Below, piece after piece: positions 52,433-60,598 of a DNA stretch of 64,000 nt; within the stretch, counting starts at the first letter, position 1, and each line of letters starts with the position of its first letter. The translations under genes were made by a program, and so were the position numbers. The notes under the pieces were generated by a model. It saw only the letters and a program-made list of their open reading frames with translations. It was not told where the DNA came from and did not search any database. The DNA comes from Acetivibrio alkalicellulosi (GTDB lineage: Bacteria; Bacillota; Clostridia; Acetivibrionales; Acetivibrionaceae), in assembly GCA_008125075.1 (NCBI GenBank), contig VLTH01000003.1, positions 220,035-284,034 of the forward strand, read 5' to 3'.

Positions 52433-52558
52433 AATTATTAAATTGCAACTTACATTTATATAAGGTTAGAATATAATTGGTCAATAAAAACATAAATCAT
52501 AACTAAACTAGCTATTGATTATAGTTAATAAGGTTGAGAACTAGCAAAATCAGACACT

Positions 52559-52915
52559 CTAAACTATATTTAAATCTGAAAGGATGGAACCTTCTTGATT
52601 TTCAATGACCTCTTTTAGAAGTATTTTTTCTTTAAAGGATCCAATTTTTTGTGCTTTCTTAAGTCGGATTTTTTCAAATTGGTTAATGGAAACTCCTTTG
52701 TATTCTAATATTGAATATAATACTTCAATAATATCAGCTATTTTATCAACGCTATTGTCATCTTCATATTGTATAATCTCTTCCCTAAGTTTTGAGTGTA
52801 AATAAAAAATAAAATCGGTATCTCTAAGCTTTTCTATTACCACCTTATTTCCGCTGCGCTCAATTATCTGAGGCATTTTATCCCTTATAAGTTTATTATA
52901 CTTTATTGATTTCAC
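52559..52915 (-). CDS. MazG-like protein, degenerate paralogue
   Basis: A 118-residue paralogue of the 50242 protein (KSIKYNKLIRDKMPQIIERS, ADIIEVLYSILEYKGVSI). The metal-binding motifs have changed: EEIIQ replaces EExxE and KIAD replaces ExxD, so two of four acidic ligands are lost. A 12-residue C-terminal extension is added. It may be an inactive, regulatory or ligand-binding form. It uses GTG 52915 behind GGGGTGGGG. Unlike the intact copy it has no helicase downstream. Confidence 0.75.
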   Translation of the reverse strand: MKSIKYNKLIRDKMPQIIERSGNKVVIEKLRDTDFIFYLHSKLREEIIQYEDDNSVDKIADIIEVLYSILEYKGVSINQFEKIRLKKAQKIGSFKEKILLKEVIENQEGSILSDLNIV

Positions 52916-53026
52916 AACAACCCCACCCCTAAACTTATTACTTATATATTATTATAATAACATATTTAAACCAATTTATAAAGATATTGCCCCAAATTAA
53001 TAGTTTAAAAAAATTTTAACAATCTA

Positions 53027-53083
53027 TTGACCGAGTGGTCAAAAGGGTGTATAATTAAAAATATAAGTTGACCGCATGGTCAA
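53027..53083 (+). promoter_or_regulatory. Promoter with twin TetR operators
   Basis: TTGACCGAGTGGTCAA (53027-53042) and TTGACCGCATGGTCAA (53068-53083) are two copies of the palindrome TTGACC-N4-GGTCAA. The first supplies the -35 (TTGACC); TATAAT at 53050-53055 is the -10 with a 17-base spacer. The second operator lies over the transcript start. The third gene of the operon encodes a TetR regulator. Confidence 0.85.
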
Positions 53084-53096
53084 AGGAGGGATAAAT

Positions 53097-53966
53097 ATGA
53101 ATGCAATAGAACTAAAAGATCTAACTAAATACTATGGAAAATCAAGGGGTATAATTGATGTAAACCTTGATGTTAAAGAAGGTGAGATATTTGGATTCAT
53201 CGGCCCTAATGGAGCAGGAAAATCTACTACAATAAGAACTCTGCTATCCCTTATTTTTCCTACCAGTGGAAGTGCTAAGATTTTTGGTATGGATTGTTTT
53301 AAAAGTCAGGAAAAGATTAAAATGAATATTGGATACTTACCTTCGGAAGTTAATTACTATGATGATATGATAGTAAAAGATTTGCTTTTTTATTCAGCTA
53401 AATTCTACAAAAAAGACTGCACCAATAAGATTAATAGGTTGTGTGACATATTAGAGCTTGATGTGAGGAAAAAAATAGACGCATTATCCTTTGGTAATAA
53501 AAAGAAGGTAGCAGTTATACAGTCACTACTTCATGACCCGAAGCTATTGATATTAGATGAACCCACAGGAGGACTTGATCCATTAATGCAAAACAGATTT
53601 TTTGAAATTTTGAAGGAAGAGAATAAAAAAGGTGTTACAATATTCTTTTCTTCCCACATTTTAAGTGAGGTTCAAAAGCTTTGCAATAGAGTTGCTATTG
53701 TAAAACAAGGCAAAATTTTAAAAGTGGAAACGGTAGAGAAGTTAAGAGGTGAAAAGTTTAGAAAAGTTACTGTAGAATCACAAAACAGTTTTGATGTAAA
53801 TCTTCAGGGAATGCGCAACGTAGAAAAGGAAGGAAAAGTTATGAGCTTTCTTTTCAATGGAGATATTAAATATCTTATTAAAAGCCTTAGTGAAATTGAA
53901 GTAAGTAATCTATGGATTGAAGAGCCATCATTAGAAGAAATATTTATGCACTACTATAAGTCATAG
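53097..53966 (+). CDS. ABC-2 type exporter ATPase
   Basis: A 289-residue ABC ATPase. Walker A is GPNGAGKST, the Q-loop region is IGYLPSEVNYY, the signature is LSFGNKKK (a variant of LSGGQ), Walker B is LLILDEPTGGLD and the switch His is in FFSSHILSEV. The C-terminal 80 residues form the regulatory extension usual in drug and lantibiotic exporters. ATG 53097 follows AAAGGAGGG. It pairs with the permease 27 bases downstream. The TetR twin operators control it. Confidence 0.92.
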   Translation: MNAIELKDLTKYYGKSRGIIDVNLDVKEGEIFGFIGPNGAGKSTTIRTLLSLIFPTSGSAKIFGMDCFKSQEKIKMNIGYLPSEVNYYDDMIVKDLLFYSAKFYKKDCTNKINRLCDILELDVRKKIDALSFGNKKKVAVIQSLLHDPKLLILDEPTGGLDPLMQNRFFEILKEENKKGVTIFFSSHILSEVQKLCNRVAIVKQGKILKVETVEKLRGEKFRKVTVESQNSFDVNLQGMRNVEKEGKVMSFLFNGDIKYLIKSLSEIEVSNLWIEEPSLEEIFMHYYKS

Positions 53967-53992
53967 AGGTTAAAGTATAGGAGGGATATAAT

Positions 53993-54781
53993 ATGACGAT
54001 TTTTAAAAGAGAATTATCAAGAAATAAAAAAAGCTTTATTATCTGGACGACTATTTTGTTATTGTGCAATATTGGAATGATGACCATGTATCCTACTTTA
54101 GCAGCTGAGGCAGATTCTTATAGCGAAATGATAAGTAAAGAAATGCAGAAAGCATTATCAATGGATCAATTGAACTTTGCATTAATTCTCCACTATTTTG
54201 CATATGTGTTTGTGTACATTATACTCTTTGGCGGCGTTTATGCAATGCTTTTAGGTGCTAGTATTGTATCAAGGGAAGAAAACGAAAAGACCATAGAATT
54301 TCTTCTTGCAAAGCCTGTCACCAGAAGGGCAATAATTACTCAGAAAGCTTTAGTTGTGCTATTTTATATTGCTTTATTCAATGTCATATTTATAGTTGGA
54401 GATTTCTTTACTTTTGAATTTTTAAAACAAGATGAGTATTCAATAAAAACCTTTATGCTTATGCATGTTGGCTTTTTCCTTTTGCAGTTGACATTTGCAT
54501 CATTAGGATTATTTATATCAATTTTTATAACCAAGGCAAAGACAATTTACCCTATAACTTTTGGAATTGTATTGGGAGCTTTTTTCCTAAATGTTATTTC
54601 AGCAATATCAGATAAACTTGAAGTGTTTAAACACTTTACACCTTTTAACTATATAAATCCTTCACACATTGCTGTAAATAGTTCAATTGAAATTATATAT
54701 ATAGCTATTATGTTTACAGTAATTATTGTTTCAGTTGTGTCTACCTATTTAGTGTATGACAAAAAAGATATTTCAGTGTAA
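53993..54781 (+). CDS. ABC-2 type exporter permease
   Basis: A 262-residue protein with six predicted helices (about 15-37, 65-95, 115-140, 150-175, 180-205, 230-255) and the ABC-2 motif GASIVSREENEKTIEFLLAKPVTRR. It forms the membrane channel with the preceding ATPase. ATG 53993 follows GGAGGG. The TetR gene begins 26 bases after its stop. Confidence 0.88.
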   Translation: MTIFKRELSRNKKSFIIWTTILLLCNIGMMTMYPTLAAEADSYSEMISKEMQKALSMDQLNFALILHYFAYVFVYIILFGGVYAMLLGASIVSREENEKTIEFLLAKPVTRRAIITQKALVVLFYIALFNVIFIVGDFFTFEFLKQDEYSIKTFMLMHVGFFLLQLTFASLGLFISIFITKAKTIYPITFGIVLGAFFLNVISAISDKLEVFKHFTPFNYINPSHIAVNSSIEIIYIAIMFTVIIVSVVSTYLVYDKKDISV

Positions 54782-54806
54782 ACTAAAGATAGGGGAGGTA
54801 GAGAAC

Positions 54807-55442
54807 TTGAATAGTGCTTTTGAAAGCCTTTCTACTAGTAGAAGAAAACACATAATAGATGTATGTATAGAAGAATTTTCTCAAAATGGATATGAAAAAG
54901 GATCAACTAATACTATAATAAAAAAGGCTGGTATTTCTAAGGGGATTTTATTTCACTACTTTGGAAATAAAAAAAAGTTGTATTTATATATGGTTGATTA
55001 TGCTATAGACATTTTTTTAAAAGAGTTTTATGATTGTGATGATATAAATAAGTATGATGATGTTTTTGATAAGCTTATAGCCTGGGGCGTAAGGAAAATA
55101 GAACTATATCAAATGTTTCCGGGCATGTCTAAGCTTGTTATTGATGCTTTTGCTAATACTCCTGAGGAGCTAAAAAAAGATATAATGTATAGATATAGTA
55201 AGATATATGATCAGAGTGTACCTCAGTTTATAAAGGATATTGACACATCTAAGTTTAAAGAAGGTGTTGATCCTACAAAGGCTATTGAGCTTATTCTTAT
55301 TTGTTTAAATGGAATGTCTGAAAAATACCTGAAGTTATTAAAGGTAGATAGCCTTGAAACAATAAATATGAATGAGATTTTTGATGAAATGAAGGAGTAT
55401 TTTGAAATTTTAAAGGGTGGAATATATGGCTATACTACTTAA
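54807..55442 (+). CDS. TetR-family regulator of the ABC exporter
   Basis: A 211-residue repressor. The N-terminal helix-turn-helix reads IIDVCIEEFSQNGYEKGSTN, then IIKKAGISKGILFHYFGNKK, the TetR signature. The C-terminal ligand domain is family-specific. TTG 54807 is used: GGGGAGG lies eight bases before it; in-frame codons upstream overlap the permease gene. Being third in the operon with twin operators at the promoter, it should repress its own operon until an exported toxic compound binds. Confidence 0.9.
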   Translation: MNSAFESLSTSRRKHIIDVCIEEFSQNGYEKGSTNTIIKKAGISKGILFHYFGNKKKLYLYMVDYAIDIFLKEFYDCDDINKYDDVFDKLIAWGVRKIELYQMFPGMSKLVIDAFANTPEELKKDIMYRYSKIYDQSVPQFIKDIDTSKFKEGVDPTKAIELILICLNGMSEKYLKLLKVDSLETINMNEIFDEMKEYFEILKGGIYGYTT

Positions 55443-55450
55443 TGAATAAC

Positions 55451-55599
55451 TAGACATTCATGGGCAAAAAGCTTACTAGCAAAAGATGAAAAGTATAGTG
55501 ACAATGAATGTTGCTGCCCGTGTGCATGTTTGCAAAGCAAACAAATTGCACGAGCATAAAATTAAAGGGTCTATTCAAAAAAGTATTTTCAGAATAAAG
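55451..55599 (+). repeat. Family A element (A3)
   Basis: Full-length copy. Hairpin 1: GACATTCAT with ATGAATGT. Hairpin 2: GCCCGTGTGCATGTTTGC with GCAAACAAATTGCACGAGC. Hairpin 3: TCTATTC region with TATTTTCAGAATAAA. It fills the gap between the converging tetR and SLC12-type genes and may act as their terminator. Confidence 0.75.
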
Positions 55600-55607
55600 T
55601 GAACTTT

Positions 55608-57713
55608 CTAAGCAAGTGCATTTTCTAAACCTGAGTCAGAAACAAAAAGAACACTGGTTTGAACTAAGTTTATTATATTAATCATACTTTCGAATTTTAG
55701 TTCATCATCAAAAGAAGATATTCCTAATATGTTTAAATCGCTTGATATACCCGGTAATATTTCGTGGAATTTTCCACTTACAACTAATATTTTGCTATTT
55801 ACTGGAAGTCTTGCGTCTTCAATAAACTTATAAAGCTCACTCTCTGCTTTCTTTATATTATTTTTATTGCTTACCACTCTGCAGAGAGTGACATTGGCGT
55901 TCCAGTTTTTACTTATCTGAAGAGCACTTAAAACAGCTAGATTGTTGTTAGGACTTTTATCTCTAAGCCATAAATGAATATTTCTGTTTTGTCCAAAATT
56001 ATATTTAGGATGAATGTGGAGACACATTAACCCCATTTTCGTATAAGCCATGTTTTTTAATATTTTTTGAAATTTTCTTTGTTTTTCACTATCATCACTT
56101 ATGGTGAAAAATATACTGTTTGGAGGCAAAAAAGTACTGGAGAGACTTTGTAATACAGTTGAAAGGTCGGAGTCAAAATCTCCTCCATTTATAATTACAT
56201 CTTGTGCAAAGAGTTTCTGCTCTTTTAATGGAGAGAGCACTTCTTTAATAACTTCAGTGTTATTTACACTTTGGTTTATTGTTAAATAGTATGCTCTTCC
56301 AGAGGGGTAAATAAAGCTTTTTACAAAAAAGGTTATTCTTTTAAAGTCTTCAGGAGTTTCTACTGGAATAACGATAGAAGGTTTCCAGAGTTTTGGATGA
56401 TATGGCATTGCCATTGCTTTTTGACCAGCCCATTCGGCTATGGAATAAAAAATACCTCCTCTTATGTCACCCCAGGGAGAGTAAATATTCTTTTTTTGTA
56501 GAGTGAAATATATGGCGAAAATAATTATAAATGTTACAATTACAAAATACTTATTAATGAGAAACATACTGAATAAACATCCTACAAGGCCTATGACAGG
56601 TACAATGGTAGAGATGGACAAACTAGGCCTAAAACTAACAATACCAGTTATTTTTTCCAATAATATAACTAAGTTTATCATAGCATATGTTGTGAGGAAA
56701 AATAATGTAAGTATATTTGCTAAGCTGTCTAAGTTACCCAACAAAAGCACACCAGCTGAAAGCAATGATGAAAGAATAATTGCATTTTTAGGTTCTCCCT
56801 TTTTGGTTTTTTTAGATAAAAAGTTATATAGAGGAACTGATCTGTTTTCAGCTAAAGCAGAGAGAGTCCTTGGTGCACTGACAAGAGTCGAAAGGGCAGA
56901 AGATAAAACTGCACCCATAATACCTAGTGTTACAAAAATAGATATAGAACTTATGTCTAGTATAATTAAGTTATTTTCAAGTAACATATTTGTAGGAACT
57001 TTTTGTGAAAATAAAAGGGCAAAGCTACCGTAAACTAAAAAGCCTGTAAAAACTGCTGCTAGTGTTCCTTTAATTATACTTTTTCTAGGATTTTCAAGTT
57101 CTCCGGACATAGTAGCTCCAGTAAGGATGCCTGTTACAGCAGGGAAAAATATTGCAAATGTTTGCCAGAAACTTGCACTTTCAAAGGATCCTATCAATTG
57201 TATATTAGATTCACCGATAGAAGAACCTGAAACAAATGAAAATATTGAAGCTATTACTGCAGCTAAAATTACATACTGTACCTTAAAAGCCAGTTTGGCA
57301 CTGTAAATAGAAAGACCCGCAAGTACTAACCAGGTTATAATGGAAACTATTATTATTGGATGGTGTGGGAAAAATGTTTTCCAAAGTTCTGTAAAGCCGG
57401 TGATGTAAAAAGCTACAGAAATTGCCTGACAAAAATATAGTGGTATTCCTATAGCTCCACCCATCTCTAGACCTAAAGACTGGGAGACAATAGCATATGC
57501 TCCACCCGAACCAATTTTAATATTAGTGAGCATAGAGGACATGGAAAGAGTTGTAGAAATGGTTATAACATGAGCTATACATATAATTGCCAATGCTCCA
57601 ATTAGCCCAGAATTTCCGACTACCCATCCAAGTCTCAAATACATTACAACGCCTAATATTGTTAAAAGTGTTGGAACATAAACACCTTCCAGTGTTTTTA
57701 AACCTTTATTCAT
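55608..57713 (-). CDS. SLC12-type (cation-chloride cotransporter-like) APC permease
   Basis: A 701-residue membrane protein. The start TLEGVYVPTLLTILGVVMYL and RLGWVVGNSGL is the hallmark of the SLC12/CCC branch of the amino-acid-polyamine-cation superfamily. About 12 helices occupy residues 12-420 (GSGGAYAIVSQSLGLEMGGA; FPAVTGILTGATMSGELENP; LVSAPRTLSALAENRSVPLY). A cytoplasmic C-terminal domain of about 270 residues follows, as in eukaryotic NKCC/KCC proteins. The substrate, ions or amino acids, cannot be told from sequence. ATG 57713 follows AGAGGA. Confidence 0.85.
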   Translation of the reverse strand: MNKGLKTLEGVYVPTLLTILGVVMYLRLGWVVGNSGLIGALAIICIAHVITISTTLSMSSMLTNIKIGSGGAYAIVSQSLGLEMGGAIGIPLYFCQAISVAFYITGFTELWKTFFPHHPIIIVSIITWLVLAGLSIYSAKLAFKVQYVILAAVIASIFSFVSGSSIGESNIQLIGSFESASFWQTFAIFFPAVTGILTGATMSGELENPRKSIIKGTLAAVFTGFLVYGSFALLFSQKVPTNMLLENNLIILDISSISIFVTLGIMGAVLSSALSTLVSAPRTLSALAENRSVPLYNFLSKKTKKGEPKNAIILSSLLSAGVLLLGNLDSLANILTLFFLTTYAMINLVILLEKITGIVSFRPSLSISTIVPVIGLVGCLFSMFLINKYFVIVTFIIIFAIYFTLQKKNIYSPWGDIRGGIFYSIAEWAGQKAMAMPYHPKLWKPSIVIPVETPEDFKRITFFVKSFIYPSGRAYYLTINQSVNNTEVIKEVLSPLKEQKLFAQDVIINGGDFDSDLSTVLQSLSSTFLPPNSIFFTISDDSEKQRKFQKILKNMAYTKMGLMCLHIHPKYNFGQNRNIHLWLRDKSPNNNLAVLSALQISKNWNANVTLCRVVSNKNNIKKAESELYKFIEDARLPVNSKILVVSGKFHEILPGISSDLNILGISSFDDELKFESMINIINLVQTSVLFVSDSGLENALA

Positions 57714-57842
57714 CTATTTATCCTCTAATTATTATATTTTTAAATACAATTATACCATATTCGCGTTAGTTGACAAGGTTGAGAAGCCCTTCCTAATAAA
57801 AGATTGAGGATTATATGAAGTTGTATTATAATTGTGTTATTA

Positions 57843-57974
57843 ACCATTCATGAGCAAAAAGCACATTAGCATAAGATGAAAGGTATAGCGGGAATGAATG
57901 TGGCTGCCCATGTGCATGTTTGAAAAGCAAGCAAATTGCACGGGCATATAATTAAAGGTTCTATTCTGAAAAGT
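57843..57974 (+). repeat. Family A element (A4) abutting a truncated gene
   Basis: Contains CATTCATGAGCAAAAAGCAC, ATGAATGTGGCTGCCCATGT, GCAAATTGCACGGGCATATA and GGTTCTATTCTGAAAAG. The mirrored half of hairpin 3 is missing: instead the sequence passes straight into the coding remnant of an ABC transporter gene. Confidence 0.75.
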
Positions 57975-57976
57975 AA

Positions 57977-58072
57977 ATTGAAAATGGCAAAATTGTTGAA
58001 ACAGGCAGTCTAGAAGAACTTTTAGCACGTAATGGCTCATGTAGAAAATTTTTTGGTGAGGTAGTAGAATGA
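57977..58072 (+). pseudogene. Beheaded ABC-transporter ATPase gene (3' end only)
   Basis: An open frame encodes IENGKIVETGSLEELLARNG followed by SCRKFFGEVVE, which is the typical C-terminus of an exporter ABC ATPase (…NGKIVE.G…LL…). The rest of the gene is replaced by family A repeat A4. The TGA stop overlaps the ATG of the next gene, so the two were once an operon. Confidence 0.75.
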
Positions 58073-58452
58073 GAATAGATCATATGGCATTATATACAAA
58101 TAACTTAGAAAGAATGAAAGAATTTTATGTTAAATATTTCGATGCAAAAGTAAATAAATTATATCATAATAAAAGTACTGGACTAAAAACATACTTTTTA
58201 TCTTTTGATGACGATACAAGGCTTGAGATAATGACCAGACCTGGTATTAATGACGAGAAAATAGAAACAATACAATTAGGATATGTTCATTTAGCCTTTA
58301 GTGTAGGATGTAGAGATGGTGTTAATAGATTTACTGATATTTTAAGAAGAGAGGGTTTTATAGTTATAAACAATCCAAGGATTACAGGAGATGGATATTA
58401 TGAGAGTGTTGTGTTAGATCCTGATGGAAATCAAATTGAAATTGTAGAATAA
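58069..58452 (+). CDS. VOC-superfamily (glyoxalase-like) protein
   Basis: A 127-residue protein of the vicinal oxygen chelate fold. MRIDHMALYTNNLERMKEFY starts the first beta-alpha-beta-beta-beta module with His5 as metal ligand; RLEIMTRPG supplies Glu; YVHLAFSVG gives the second His; DPDGNQIEIVE ends with the terminal Glu. These are the four ligands expected of glyoxalase I, dioxygenase or fosfomycin-resistance relatives. The substrate is unknown. Its start overlaps the stop of a truncated ABC transporter gene. The radical SAM gene follows closely. Confidence 0.88.
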   Translation: MRIDHMALYTNNLERMKEFYVKYFDAKVNKLYHNKSTGLKTYFLSFDDDTRLEIMTRPGINDEKIETIQLGYVHLAFSVGCRDGVNRFTDILRREGFIVINNPRITGDGYYESVVLDPDGNQIEIVE

Positions 58453-58483
58453 TTAATTTTGTATTATGAAAGGGTGCAGGTGC

Positions 58484-59071
58484 TTGGTTATTACTTATGA
58501 ACTAAAGGGAAACTTATATATTAATATAACAAACAAGTGCTCAAACAGATGCAGTTTTTGTATAAGAGATATTAAAGACGGCTTTTTAAATGACTTATGG
58601 CTAGAGAGAGAACCCTCAATTGAGGATATTAAATGTGATATTCTTAAAAGGGATTTAGAGAAGTACAATCAACTAGTATTTTGTGGTTTTGGAGAGCCCT
58701 TTGAACGATTTGATACACTGATTGAAGTATGTAAAAGAGTTAAAGAAAAAAGTAGTATACACATTAGGATAAATACAAATGGGTTAGCAAATTTAATATA
58801 TAAAAGTGACGTAACGCCTTATCTTGAAGGGTTAGTGGACAGCTTGTCTGTAAGCCTGAATGCACCAAATGCTAAGGAGTACGATGAAATATGCTCAAGT
58901 GTATTTGGTCTTGATGCATTCCCAGCGATACTTGATTTTATAGATAAGGCTAAAAGATATGTTAGGGATATACAGGTATCTGTAGTAGATTGTCTTTTGC
59001 CCGAAAAAATACAAGAGTGCAACAAAATAGCTCAAGAACTTAATGTAAAGATTAAAATTAGACATTTATGA
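58484..59071 (+). CDS. Radical SAM protein of TatD-associated type
   Basis: A 195-residue small radical SAM protein. CSNRCSFCIRD (CxxxCxxC) binds the 4Fe-4S cluster that cleaves S-adenosylmethionine; LVFCGFGEPFERFD is the GGE-like motif; IRINTNGLANL and VSLNAPNAKEYD complete the half barrel. Length and pattern fit the short TatD-linked radical SAM group, though no tatD gene is in the window. TTG 58484 is preferred because AAAGGG lies nine bases upstream and homologues start at this point; ATG 58466 is possible. The stop codon and the last few codons lie in family A repeat A5. Confidence 0.82.
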   Translation: MVITYELKGNLYINITNKCSNRCSFCIRDIKDGFLNDLWLEREPSIEDIKCDILKRDLEKYNQLVFCGFGEPFERFDTLIEVCKRVKEKSSIHIRINTNGLANLIYKSDVTPYLEGLVDSLSVSLNAPNAKEYDEICSSVFGLDAFPAILDFIDKAKRYVRDIQVSVVDCLLPEKIQECNKIAQELNVKIKIRHL

Positions 59072-59128
59072 GCAAATTGCACGGGCATAAAATTAAAATA
59101 GTTTATTTCTGAAAAGAATTTTCATAAT
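59059..59128 (+). repeat. Family A element, short form (A5)
   Basis: TAGACATTTATGAGC joins directly to AAATTGCACGGGCATAAAAT, then TTTCTGAAAAGAATTTTCAT. The same internal deletion as in A1. It supplies the TGA stop of the radical SAM gene and lies head-to-tail with A6. Confidence 0.7.
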
Positions 59129-59287
59129 AGACATTCATGAGCAAAAATTCACCAACATAGGAGGAAAAGTATAATGGGAATGAATGTCGCTGCCCATGTG
59201 CATGTTTGCGACAGCAAACAAATTGCACGGGCATAAAATTAAAATAGTTTATTCTGAAAAGAATTTTCAGAATAAACATTTATGAGC
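59129..59287 (+). repeat. Family A element (A6)
   Basis: Best-preserved copy. Hairpin 1: GACATTCAT with ATGAATGTC. Hairpin 2: GCCCATGTGCATGTTTGC with GCAAACAAATTGCACGGGC. Hairpin 3: TTTATTCTGAAAA with TTTTCAGAATAAA. It ends at the 3' side of the cca gene. Confidence 0.8.
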
Positions 59288-59293
59288 AACATA

Positions 59294-60598
59294 TTAATTA
59301 GTGGGGATTTTATGAGGTAACATTTTTAATAGCATTTCTTTTTTGTTTAGTTGGGGATTTTCAATGACCTCTTTTAATAAATTGCTTAATATAATACCTA
59401 TTTCTTTGCCCTGTGTGTATCCGAGTTTTTTTAGATCATTACCGTTAATATTTAAATCTTGAAGTCTTAGACAGTGTTTTTTTTCTATAATATCATGATA
59501 AATTTCTATTATTTTATTAGATTTATCAATCCTGTCATGCAAAAAAGCTGGATTTTGACCCCTTTTATCTGCTTTTTGAACTTTTAACAGGTCTAAAAAT
59601 ATTTCTTCGCCTACAGTGTTAATGGCCTTTCGTATAGATTTATAATTTGGCTGGATTGTTCTATCGTGATGCTTTACAAGGGTGCACACTTTATTAATAG
59701 TCTTATTATCAAATTTAAGCCTCTGCAAGACTTTTTTTGATATGTCAACACTTTGTTCACTGTGACCATAAAAGTGGTCAATTCCTTTTTCATCGGTAGT
59801 TTTTGTAAAGCATTTGCCAGTATCATGTAAAAGCATTGTCCATCTTAAATAGCTGATATTCTCTATATGTGAGACTGTATGTAATGAGTGCATTGCAACA
59901 TTATATAAGTGGTATGGATGGTTTTGAGAGATCTCAAAGCTAAGATCAAATTCAGGTAATATGTTTTTAAGAAGGCCAGTTTCATGCAGTACAATAAAAT
60001 TCATTGGTCTGTCAGATGTCAATATTTTTGTAAGCTCATCTCTAATTCTTTCAGCACTAACATTTTTTATAAGGTTACAATTGTGATGTATAGAGGTAAC
60101 TAGATCATTATCAATTTGAAAACCTAGTGTTGAAGATAATCGCACTGCTCTTAGGAGTCTTAATGGATCTTCTCTAAAGCGGTCAGAGGTCTTTCCCACA
60201 CACCGAATAATAGAGTTTTTAATATCCTGTACACCAAAAAAAGGATCTATAAATCCTTTGTCGGGATGATATGCTATTGCATTAATTGTAAAGTCTCTAT
60301 AGCTTAAATCATCCTCTATACATAAACTGTTTTTAAATGTGGTTACCTCAAAGTTTTTTTTGTTTAAAACAACAGTTATTGTGTTGTGTTTTATGCCAGT
60401 GTCAATAGTTTTTATGAATAAAGCCTTTATATCAGATGGTTTAGCATTAGTTGCAATATCCCAGTCAGAAGGTTTTTTTAGAATTAAATAATCTCTGACA
60501 CAACCACCAACTAGGTATGCCTCATAATTATTGTTATTTAAAGTATCTATAATATAGAATGCTTCTTTGGGTATAATAATGTTTCCTTTTTTAATCAT
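59294..60598 (-). CDS. cca: CCA tRNA nucleotidyltransferase
   Basis: A 434-residue class II nucleotidyltransferase that adds or repairs the 3' CCA end of tRNAs. The head shows VGGCVRDYLI, the catalytic pair SDWDIAT, and FEVTTFKNS with DDLSYRDFTINAIAYHP; the neck has DRFREDPLRLLRAVRLSSTL. The C-terminal region carries an HD-type domain (MLLHDTGKCF; HSEQSVDISKKVL; VKHHDRTI), as in bacterial CCA enzymes with phosphohydrolase activity. It starts at ATG 60598 after AAAGGAAG. Its 3' end abuts repeat A6. Confidence 0.9.
   Translation of the reverse strand: MIKKGNIIIPKEAFYIIDTLNNNNYEAYLVGGCVRDYLILKKPSDWDIATNAKPSDIKALFIKTIDTGIKHNTITVVLNKKNFEVTTFKNSLCIEDDLSYRDFTINAIAYHPDKGFIDPFFGVQDIKNSIIRCVGKTSDRFREDPLRLLRAVRLSSTLGFQIDNDLVTSIHHNCNLIKNVSAERIRDELTKILTSDRPMNFIVLHETGLLKNILPEFDLSFEISQNHPYHLYNVAMHSLHTVSHIENISYLRWTMLLHDTGKCFTKTTDEKGIDHFYGHSEQSVDISKKVLQRLKFDNKTINKVCTLVKHHDRTIQPNYKSIRKAINTVGEEIFLDLLKVQKADKRGQNPAFLHDRIDKSNKIIEIYHDIIEKKHCLRLQDLNINGNDLKKLGYTQGKEIGIILSNLLKEVIENPQLNKKEMLLKMLPHKIPTN

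Noticed and set aside
56503-57033. 176-residue plus-strand frame inside the SLC12-type transporter gene
   Set aside because: Complement of the transporter coding sequence; the transporter frame shows clear family motifs.
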